A DNA stretch of 41,592 nucleotides from positions 1 to 41,592 of the forward strand of contig JACWEB010000007.1 of NCBI GenBank assembly GCA_014653715.1, in the 5' to 3' direction. The stretch comes from Pelagibacterales bacterium SAG-MED31 (lineage in GTDB: Bacteria; Pseudomonadota; Alphaproteobacteria; HIMB59; GCA-002718135). Each line of letters begins with the position of its first letter. Within the stretch, counting starts at the first letter, position 1. The position numbers and the translations under genes are program-made. Positions 35,783 to 41,592 of the stretch are shown in pieces. The notes under the pieces are model-generated. The model had not been told where the DNA came from. It did no database searches and saw only the letters and a list, made by a program, of their open reading frames with translations.

Positions 35783-37074
35783 GGTTTTAGAGTTATGGGT
35801 TCGATATCAAGATATTTTAATAACTTTTTGCTTAAATATTTTTTATCAACAACAACTTCATATGTATATTCATTAAACCACTCATCAGTCATCATCATAT
35901 ACCCTTTGTTGCCACTTTTAGTGCCCCAACTATTTTCAATTTTCCATTTAGCTGATTTTCTGTTTTTAATATCTACACCTGTTAGTAACATGGCGTGCGT
36001 CATTTCACTATCTCCATATTCTAATCTAGTTTGTTTATTCATTTTAAAAGAAGTTTGAAAAACATTTTCGTAATCAAAGATACCTATATCAAGAACGCCC
36101 ATGTCTCTACTAAATCTCTTACCAACATCACATCCAAACCAAACAGCTTCATTATTTTTAATTGATTGCATAGCTAATTTTTTTAATTCAGCTATCTCTA
36201 AATTTAGATATTTTATATTTTGTCCCCCAACAACATTACCTAAATATTCAACAGTATAAGTTGTGTTAAATTTTTTATTACTCATTGGCGCATGAATAAG
36301 GCAAACTTTATCATTAATATTAATGTCCGCATATTTTTTACAGAAATCTATAGGTGTCATATCTGAAATTGATATGTATTTATTATCTTTATCCCTTGTT
36401 GACCAGTTAACTACTTCTGGAGGTTGTCCAAGAAACATAGCTAATAAATTATAAATAGTTTCCATCATATCTTTCTTTAAGGCTGCTGATTGTTTTGCAG
36501 ATTTCTTTCTGAGGATAGAGGCAAAATCTCTTAACTTATGGGTTAAGATATAATTCATTGCCATTGATTTACTGCTATGATTTGTTTCTGGCATGACATC
36601 TTTTGGAACAGCACCATATTTTTCTATAAGATTTACGAACATATCCCACTGCCCACCATCTTGCACTGGCGCTTTGACAAGATGCATAATTAACCTACTA
36701 TCGTAATCTTCATCTCTTGTTTTGATAATATTTTCTAAAAAATAATTTGCTTTTTCCAACTTATCCCAAAACATAAAATAGTTTTGAGAAAACTCAAAAT
36801 TTGTTAAACCTAATTTTTTGACAACTTCGAGACGCATTAAATTTAATCCTGCAAAACCCCAACATCGTCCAGATGCCATTTGATTCGTAGCTGGTAATTC
36901 TTTATCAATTAAGTGTGAAAAGTGATGATTAATTTGACTAAAATTTTCCCAGTTAAGAGCAACTGTATTTAAATCATTTTTTATTAATGCGTTTCTAGAT
37001 GCAGTATTTTTATTATTTCTAAGAAATTTATTTTTGAATTTTTTAAGGTCATTAAGTGATATATTTTTAGGCAT
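35752..37074 (-). CDS. pepC: Bleomycin hydrolase / aminopeptidase C family cysteine peptidase
   Basis: 440 residues, peptidase family C1B. The oxyanion Gln is Q65 and the nucleophile C71 in NQMASGRCWGFAG; the catalytic His is H360 in MTHAMLL and the Asn N381 in IENSWG. The C-terminus KPWDPMGALAQ closely follows the family end that reaches into the active site of the hexamer and makes it an aminopeptidase. No signal peptide, so it acts in the cytosol on short peptides. The family is best known from lactic acid bacteria, Bacteroidetes and eukaryotes. It sits between topA and msrB, with a small unknown gene after it. Confidence 0.9.
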   Translation of the reverse strand: MPKNISLNDLKKFKNKFLRNNKNTASRNALIKNDLNTVALNWENFSQINHHFSHLIDKELPATNQMASGRCWGFAGLNLMRLEVVKKLGLTNFEFSQNYFMFWDKLEKANYFLENIIKTRDEDYDSRLIMHLVKAPVQDGGQWDMFVNLIEKYGAVPKDVMPETNHSSKSMAMNYILTHKLRDFASILRKKSAKQSAALKKDMMETIYNLLAMFLGQPPEVVNWSTRDKDNKYISISDMTPIDFCKKYADININDKVCLIHAPMSNKKFNTTYTVEYLGNVVGGQNIKYLNLEIAELKKLAMQSIKNNEAVWFGCDVGKRFSRDMGVLDIGIFDYENVFQTSFKMNKQTRLEYGDSEMTHAMLLTGVDIKNRKSAKWKIENSWGTKSGNKGYMMMTDEWFNEYTYEVVVDKKYLSKKLLKYLDIEPITLKPWDPMGALAQ

Positions 37075-37081
37075 AATATAT

Positions 37082-37105
37082 ATTTAAGACTATTTTATCT
37101 TAAAT
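37082..37105 (-). promoter_or_regulatory. 8-bp inverted repeat before the pepC start
   Basis: ATTTAAGA (37082-37089) and TCTTAAAT (37098-37105) are perfect inverted arms around eight bases, in the 41-bp gap between topA and the peptidase gene and seven bases from its ATG. On the coding strand a TTGATT partly overlaps the upstream arm. An operator or a short hairpin is possible; in AT-rich DNA chance is also possible. Confidence 0.35.
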
Positions 37106-37115
37106 CAAATTGATT

Positions 37116-37590
37116 CTATTTTTTCTTTTTTTTTAAACCTATTTTTTGCTTTCTATCATCAATTAATTTAACTGCATCTTCTAATGTTAAACTATCAATT
37201 GTTTGATCACCCAGTAGGGAAGCATTAATTTTACCACATTTTACATAAGGTCCATACTTACCATCATGGGCGGTTATATTTTTTTTATCTATGGGATGTT
37301 CACCAAAACTTTTTAGCGTTGCATTGCCTCTTTGAGTAGGTTTTGCAATTAATTCAAGAGCTCTTTCTAGCTCTATATCAAGAATATTATCTGTTTTTTC
37401 TAGCGCTTTATATTTTTTATCATGAAGAATGTATGGTCCGTACATTCCAATTCCTGCACTTACAGTTTTATTATTTTCAGGGTTAAAACCAAGTTTCCGT
37501 GGCAATCCTAATAATTGTATGGCTGTATTCAAGCCTATCTCATCAGGTTCAAAATTTTTAGGAATAGAGACTCTTTTTGGTTTTTTTTTC
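37116..37590 (-). CDS. topA: DNA topoisomerase I, C-terminal part (out of frame with the rest)
   Basis: This frame encodes the C-terminal basic repeats of bacterial topoisomerase I: PKRVSIPKNFEPDEIGLNTAI (residue pattern P-K-R-V-S-I-P-K then P-D-E), GMYGPYILHDKKYKALEK, GKYGPYVKCGKINASLL and a lysine-rich end. An ATG at 37625 precedes it in the same frame but yields nonsense (MVFICKLVKE) until it meets the A9 run. It therefore is the tail of the upstream topA frame, not a separate gene. Removing one A from the run joins both into a protein of about 837 residues. Confidence 0.88.
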
Positions 37591-39630
37591 CGGCGTTCCT
37601 TCACCAACTTGCATATAAAAACCATAAGGCCCTTTTCTTAGCGTAATCATTTCATTTGTTTCAGGATAAATACCAATCTCTTTTGGTCCACTTAATGATT
37701 TGCCATCTTTATCATTTAATTGGTTAAACTGAACAGTGTATTTGCAATCAGGATAATTAGAACAACCAATAAACCCTCCAAATTTTCCAACTTTAATTCC
37801 TAATCTTCCATTTTCACAGGTTGGGCATTTTCTACTTTCATCTTTTCCCTCTGGAGGAAAGAAATGAGCACCTAAGGCATCATCAAGCACATCAATTACT
37901 TCTCTATTTGATTTACTTACTGTGTCATCGCATAGTTGTTTAAAAGTTTCCCAAAAATTTCTTAAAACCTCTTTCCAATCTAATTTACCGTCAGATATTT
38001 CATCTAATTGATTTTCTAAATCTGCCGTAAAGTCATACTCTACGTATTGGTTAAAATATTTTTCAAGAAAAATAGAAACAATACGACCTCTGTCATGCGG
38101 GTTAAAACGTTTTTTATCCAAAATAACATAATCTCTATCTTGCAAAACTTTTATTATTGATGCGTAAGTGGAAGGCCTACCAATACCTAGTTCCTCTAAT
38201 TTTTTGACTAAACTAGCTTCTGTGTAACGAGGAGGTGGCATAGTGAAATGTTGATTTTTAATTACCTCTTTAAGATTTAATTTGTCTCCCTCATTCATTA
38301 TTGGAAGAATGGTTTCTTTTTCTTCATCTTTATCATCATCTTTTGCTTCTTGATAAACTTTATACATCCCAGGAAATTTAATAGTTGAACCATTAGCACG
38401 CAAACTTATCTGTTTATCTTCAGTTATTATGTCTATTGCTACTTGATCAAGAATGGCACTAGCCATTTGTGAAGAAACTGCTCTCTGCCAAATGATTTCA
38501 TATAATTTATACTCTTCACCCGTAATATATTGCTTAATATTTTTTGGAGTTAAATTTATATTTGTTGGACGTATACATTCGTGCGCTTCTTGAGCATTTT
38601 TTGCTTTAGATTTATATACTCTTGGAGCTTCAGGAAGATATTCTTTTCCATAATTCTCACTTACAAATTTTCTAACCTGATTAATAGCTTCATTTGACAT
38701 AATAACACTGTCAGTTCTCATGTAAGTAATTAATCCTGTTGTCTCTCCATCAATTTCTGTACCTTCATAAAGTTTTTGTGCTGTACGCATGGTTTGACTA
38801 GCGCTTAATCCTAATTTGCGACTTGACTCAATTTGCATGGTAGAAGTTGTAAAAGCAGGATAAGGATTTCTTTTTGCTTCTTTTTTCGTAATATTTCCGA
38901 CATTAAAATTTGATTTTTTAATTGTTTCATAAATTTCACTAGCTTGTTTTTCATTTTTAATATCAAGCTTATCAATTTTATTTCCATCAAATAATGTTAA
39001 TCGTGCGTTAATATCTTTATCATCTTTATTTAAAAAATTTCCTTGAATAGACCAATATTCTTGAGGATTAAACTTTTCTATTTCTAACTCTCTTTCACTT
39101 ATAATTCTTAAAGCGACAGATTGAACTCTACCAGCAGATTTTGACCCAGGAAGTTTTCGCCAAAGCACAGGAGAAAGAGTAAAACCAACTAAAAAATCTA
39201 ATGCACGTCTTGCTAAATAAGCATTAACTAAATTTTCATCTATTTGACGTGGTTCTTTCAAACTTTCTAAAACAGCATTTTTAGTAATTTCATTAAATGT
39301 GACACGATGAATATTAAGTTTAGATAATGAAATATTATCTCTTAAAAGTTTTTCAACATGCCAAGCAATCGCCTCTCCTTCTCGGTCAGGATCAGTTGCC
39401 AGATAGAGGTTTTCAGAATTTTTAGCAGCATCAGTTATTTCTTTAATAACTTTTTTCCCTCTATCACTTGTTTCCCATTGCATTTGAAAATCATTTTCTG
39501 TGTCTATGGCATTATTTTTAGCAGATAGATCGCGGACATGGCCAACGCTTGCAAGAACTTTAAAGCCAGGACCTAAATATTTATTTATAGATTTTGCTTT
39601 GGAAGGAGATTCAACAATTAATACATTCAT
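37558..39630 (-). CDS. topA: DNA topoisomerase I, main part (frame ends early at an A9 run)
   Basis: 690 residues as it stands. It relaxes negative supercoils. The Toprim domain has LIVESPSKAKSI and ATDPDREGEAIAWH; the catalytic tyrosine is Y303 in LITYMRTDSV; GRVQSVALRII and GLSASQTMRTAQKLYEG follow. A four-cysteine zinc finger lies near 620-650 (CPTCENG, GCSNYPDC). The final residues after GEGTPEKK are out-of-frame reading past the A9 run. Even the truncated form retains the whole catalytic core and zinc finger but loses the C-terminal DNA-binding repeats. Upstream, plsY is 66 bp away; dprA, often beside topA, is absent. Confidence 0.95.
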   Translation of the reverse strand: MNVLIVESPSKAKSINKYLGPGFKVLASVGHVRDLSAKNNAIDTENDFQMQWETSDRGKKVIKEITDAAKNSENLYLATDPDREGEAIAWHVEKLLRDNISLSKLNIHRVTFNEITKNAVLESLKEPRQIDENLVNAYLARRALDFLVGFTLSPVLWRKLPGSKSAGRVQSVALRIISERELEIEKFNPQEYWSIQGNFLNKDDKDINARLTLFDGNKIDKLDIKNEKQASEIYETIKKSNFNVGNITKKEAKRNPYPAFTTSTMQIESSRKLGLSASQTMRTAQKLYEGTEIDGETTGLITYMRTDSVIMSNEAINQVRKFVSENYGKEYLPEAPRVYKSKAKNAQEAHECIRPTNINLTPKNIKQYITGEEYKLYEIIWQRAVSSQMASAILDQVAIDIITEDKQISLRANGSTIKFPGMYKVYQEAKDDDKDEEKETILPIMNEGDKLNLKEVIKNQHFTMPPPRYTEASLVKKLEELGIGRPSTYASIIKVLQDRDYVILDKKRFNPHDRGRIVSIFLEKYFNQYVEYDFTADLENQLDEISDGKLDWKEVLRNFWETFKQLCDDTVSKSNREVIDVLDDALGAHFFPPEGKDESRKCPTCENGRLGIKVGKFGGFIGCSNYPDCKYTVQFNQLNDKDGKSLSGPKEIGIYPETNEMITLRKGPYGFYMQVGEGTPEKKTKKSLYS
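37581..37589 (-). other. A9 homopolymer (coding strand) at the topA frame break
   Basis: Nine T on the + strand, nine A on the coding strand. With nine, the upstream frame runs on to a stop 20 bases later; with eight, GAA-AAA-AAA-CCA-AAA-AGA continues straight into the C-terminal repeats. It is the exact point where the two homologous frames meet. Confidence 0.9.
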
Positions 39631-39696
39631 ATAAATTTTAGTCCAAATTTCAGTTTAAACTTACTTCGTCAAGAATTTTTTAAAAAATATAGAATA

Positions 39697-40299
39697 CTAC
39701 TTAGATAATTTTATTTTATTTTCTGAACCATTCATCAACTTTTTTATATTTTCAAGGTGTTTTAGTGATATTATTAAAAATAAATAAAGCAAAAAAATAC
39801 CAACAAAATTATTCGGATTTATGAAAAAAAAATAGAGTGGAGCTACTAAAGATGCTGTCAATGAGCTTAGAGATGAGTATCTAGAAATACAAGCAACAAT
39901 AATCCAAGTTAATAAAAAATACAGTCCAATAAGGAAATTCAAACCAATTAAAAATCCAATATATGTAGCTACGCCTTTACCGCCTTTAAATTTTAACCAA
40001 ATAGGAAAAATATGACCAATTATTGCAAAGTGACATAGAAATATTGAATGCAAAGTATTAGTATCATAAAGAGAACTCAATATAATAAAAGGTAGAAGTC
40101 CTTTAGAAATATCTAAACAAAGTACTGCAAATGCCAAATATTTATTTCCGGTACGAAGAACGTTCGTTGCCCCTACATTACCTGAGCCAATATCTCTAAT
40201 ATCTCCATGTCCTAATAACTTTGTAAGTATTAATGCAAAAGGGATTGAACCAATAAGATAGAAGACAGTTATAAATAAAAAATTAGTAACTAAGGACAT
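39697..40299 (-). CDS. plsY: Glycerol-3-phosphate acyltransferase PlsY
   Basis: 200 residues with several membrane helices. It moves an acyl group from acyl phosphate to glycerol 3-phosphate, the first step of phospholipid synthesis. The three family blocks are GSIPFALIL, SGNVGATNVLRT, and FKGGKGVATYIGF. Start overlaps the pyrB end by 17 bases. The partner PlsX is not in the window. Downstream 66 bp lead to topA and contain a 14-base A/T palindrome at 39675-39688 and a TTGACG on the coding strand at 39667-39672 that might be part of a topA promoter. Confidence 0.95.
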   Translation of the reverse strand: MSLVTNFLFITVFYLIGSIPFALILTKLLGHGDIRDIGSGNVGATNVLRTGNKYLAFAVLCLDISKGLLPFIILSSLYDTNTLHSIFLCHFAIIGHIFPIWLKFKGGKGVATYIGFLIGLNFLIGLYFLLTWIIVACISRYSSLSSLTASLVAPLYFFFINPNNFVGIFLLYLFLIISLKHLENIKKLMNGSENKIKLSK

Positions 40300-41428
40300 T
40301 ATCTCTATTTTTAATTAGTATATCTAAACAAGCCATACGTATTGCAACACCCATTGCAACCTGTTCTTGAATCAAGCTTCTTGTAATATCATCTGCTAAC
40401 TTAGAGTCTATTTCAACTCCTCTATTCATTGGGCCTGGGTGCATCACAAAAGCATTTTTTTTTGCGTATTTGAGTTTATTATAATCTAATCCATATTTAT
40501 TAAAATAAGTCTTTTGATTTGGCATAATTTTTCCAACAATTCTCTCTTTTTGAATTCTTAGCATCATTACAATATTACAATTTTTAAGACCTTTTTTCAT
40601 ATCTGTATAAACTTCTACAGGAAGTTTGTTGATATTTTTTGGTAACCATTGTTTGGGGCCAATAACATTTATTTTTGCACCTAGTTTAGATAAGATGGTA
40701 ATATTAGATCTTGCAACTCGACTATGAAGAATATCACCACAAATAGCTATTTGTAATTTTGAAAAATTATTAAATCTATTCTTGATAGTTAGAGCATCTA
40801 AAAGGGCTTGAGTAGGGTGCTCATGACTTCCGTCACCTGCATTGATTACGCAAGCATCGACATTATTTGAAATTCTTTTACTAATACCTTCTTCTGGATG
40901 TCTTACTATTAAAACATCTGGATACATTGAATTAATAGTTGTCATAGTATCTAAAAGTGTTTCACCTTTATTTATAGAGCTATCTTTTACGGCAACATTG
41001 ATAAGATCCGCACCTAATCTTTTAGCAGCTACTTCAAAACTTGTACGTGTTCTTGTTGAGTCTTCAAAAAATAAATTAAAAATTGTTCTTCCTTCTAGTA
41101 TGTTAATTTTTTTAACTCTTTTTTTATTAAAATTAATAAATTTTTTTGCTTCATCTAAAATAAATTCTATTTCTTTTTTATTTAAATCAGCAGTTTCAAC
41201 TAGATGAATTTTTTTATATATATTATTTGATGTTTTTTTAATTTTGTCACTAATTCCAAATGAAGAATAGTTTTTTAAGGCTATTTTTTTTGCTTCCTTT
41301 AATATTTTTGAACCTGTTGATGAGCGAATAGCTCTCTTTTTTGGTAATTTTAATTTCATTTGCCAATATTGAGAATTTTCTCTTTTGTATAATTTAATAT
41401 GTCCAGACTCTAAAAATATTGATTTCAT
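40283..41428 (-). CDS. pyrB: Aspartate carbamoyltransferase with an N-terminal integrase-type DNA-binding extension
   Basis: 381 residues. From about residue 72 (KKIHLVETADL) it is a complete catalytic subunit, about 310 residues: carbamoyl-phosphate loop DSTRTRTSF, HPEEGISKR, DGSHEHPTQALLD, HSRVARSN, MLRIQKER and HPGPMNRGVEI. It makes carbamoyl aspartate in pyrimidine synthesis. Residues 8-58 are extra: HIKLYKRENSQYWQMKLKL, then RAIRSSTGSK and a helix KEAKKIALKNY. This beta-beta-beta-alpha pattern and the YKRxNSxxW / STG / EAxxIAL residues resemble the arm-binding N-terminal domain of tyrosine recombinases. No in-frame ATG, GTG or TTG occurs between the ATG at residue 23 and the start of the enzyme part, so the extension is normally translated unless a rare start is used. 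The usual next gene, pyrC, is absent. Confidence 0.93.
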   Translation of the reverse strand: MKSIFLESGHIKLYKRENSQYWQMKLKLPKKRAIRSSTGSKILKEAKKIALKNYSSFGISDKIKKTSNNIYKKIHLVETADLNKKEIEFILDEAKKFINFNKKRVKKINILEGRTIFNLFFEDSTRTRTSFEVAAKRLGADLINVAVKDSSINKGETLLDTMTTINSMYPDVLIVRHPEEGISKRISNNVDACVINAGDGSHEHPTQALLDALTIKNRFNNFSKLQIAICGDILHSRVARSNITILSKLGAKINVIGPKQWLPKNINKLPVEVYTDMKKGLKNCNIVMMLRIQKERIVGKIMPNQKTYFNKYGLDYNKLKYAKKNAFVMHPGPMNRGVEIDSKLADDITRSLIQEQVAMGVAIRMACLDILIKNRDNVLSY

Positions 41429-41455
41429 ATGTGTTAAAAATGTGTTGATATGTGT
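41429..41455 (-). repeat. Three ATGTGT repeats with helical spacing at the pyrB start
   Basis: On the + strand ATGTGT lies at 41429-41434, 41440-41445 and 41450-41455, spacing 11 and 10 bp; on the coding strand they are ACACAT and the first directly touches the pyrB ATG. There is no purine-rich ribosome-binding site. They fill the whole gap between ruvX and pyrB. Confidence 0.7.
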
Positions 41456-41487
41456 AAACTAATTTATAGAGTATTTCTACACATATC
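41447..41487. repeat. 10-bp perfect inverted repeat spanning the ruvX end
   Basis: GATATGTGTA at 41447-41456 and TACACATATC at 41478-41487 are exact reverse complements separated by 21 bases. The first arm contains the third ATGTGT repeat; the second lies in the ruvX C-terminal codons. No T-run follows directly on the coding strand, so a simple terminator is unlikely. Confidence 0.65.
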
Positions 41488-41592
41488 TAAATAACCTTGT
41501 AAAATATAAGCAGCTGATTGTTGGTCTAATTTTTTTTTAATTTTTGAAGAACTAAAATCAGATTTTCTTAATTCTTTAAATATAATATCGGA
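41464..41592 (-). CDS. ruvX: Putative pre-16S rRNA nuclease / Holliday junction resolvase-like RuvX (YqgF), C-terminal end
   Basis: The 42 codons at the window edge, read on the minus strand and ending at TAA 41464-41466, give SSSKIKKKLDQQSAAYILQ then GYLDM. The pattern K-K-x-L-D-x-x-A-A-x-I-L-Q-G-L-D is the conserved C-terminus of RuvX/YqgF, including its last active-site aspartate region. The gene continues beyond the window. ruvX-pyrB adjacency is common in alphaproteobacteria. Confidence 0.85.
   Translation of the reverse strand, partial: SDIIFKELRKSDFSSSKIKKKLDQQSAAYILQGYLDMCRNTL

Noticed and set aside
37116-37625. A separate short gene after topA
   Set aside because: Its sequence is the known C-terminal repeat region of topoisomerase I; only the first dozen residues differ because they are read out of frame.
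39675-39688. 14-base A/T palindrome before topA as a terminator or operator
   Set aside because: Runs of T then A form such palindromes by chance at this base composition; the stem would be A-T only with no loop.
40842-41207. 121-codon open frame opposite pyrB
   Set aside because: Low-complexity reverse reading of a well-supported enzyme gene, with no ribosome-binding site and no recognisable domain.
1-41592. tRNA or rRNA genes, CRISPR arrays, transposases
   Set aside because: No gap is long enough for an rRNA or array, no tRNA-like cloverleaf or GGTTCGA-type arm was noticed in the spacers, and no coding region resembles a transposase.

Overview
The window is one nearly gap-free block of housekeeping genes from a very AT-rich, streamlined bacterium. 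Gene order points to an alphaproteobacterium: bamA-skp-lpxD-fabZ-lpxA-lpxI-lpxB, lexA-gltX-gltA, trpEGDC-moaC, pyrG-kdsA-eno-ftsB-pdhABC-lipA-coq10, a fused ispDF, ntrYX-trkA and ruvX-pyrB-plsY-topA. LpxI instead of LpxH, a lipoyl domain on the E1-beta subunit and a GTTC-N7-GTTC SOS box in front of lexA agree with this. The base composition, tiny intergenic gaps and many start/stop overlaps fit a free-living marine lineage of the SAR11 or HIMB59/AEGEAN-169 kind, but the exact lineage is an inference I cannot test here.

Layout. 1-4950 (+): the bamA 3' end, then skp and the lipid A genes lpxD, fabZ, lpxA, lpxI, lpxB. 4931-8335 (-): lexA-gltX-gltA. 8391-14514 (-): ppiD-trpE-trpG-trpD-trpC-moaC. 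14562-24768 (+): tpiA, secG, pyrG, kdsA, eno, ftsB, pdhA, pdhB, pdhC, lipA, coq10. 24760-26807 (-): ispDF-pgpA-cinA. 26868-35519 (+): ntrY-ntrX-trkA, a class IV aminotransferase, an inositol-monophosphatase-like enzyme, a 3-hydroxyisobutyrate-dehydrogenase-like enzyme, an EamA transporter and msrB. 35522-41592 (-): ruvX (partial), pyrB, plsY, topA, a bleomycin-hydrolase-type peptidase and a small unknown gene. I found no tRNA, rRNA, CRISPR array or insertion sequence, and no gene-free stretch longer than about 70 bp.

Functionally the block covers outer-membrane and LPS assembly, entry into and flow through central carbon metabolism (triose-phosphate isomerase, enolase, pyruvate dehydrogenase, lipoate synthase, citrate synthase), tryptophan, pyrimidine, isoprenoid and phospholipid synthesis, SOS control, and one two-component system next to a potassium-channel regulator.

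The most unusual object is pyrB. The aspartate carbamoyltransferase has an in-frame N-terminal extension of about 65 residues that looks like the arm-type DNA-binding domain of a tyrosine recombinase. Its start codon directly abuts three ATGTGT repeats spaced 11 and 10 bp, one of which is also half of a 10-bp perfect inverted repeat. Other points are a topA reading frame broken at an A9 run, a lexA promoter whose -10 box lies inside the SOS box almost on the start codon, phased AATTTACAA repeats in the pdhA leader, an NtrX that has lost the GAFTGA loop and the Walker B acids, and a bleomycin-hydrolase/small-protein pair inserted between topA and msrB.
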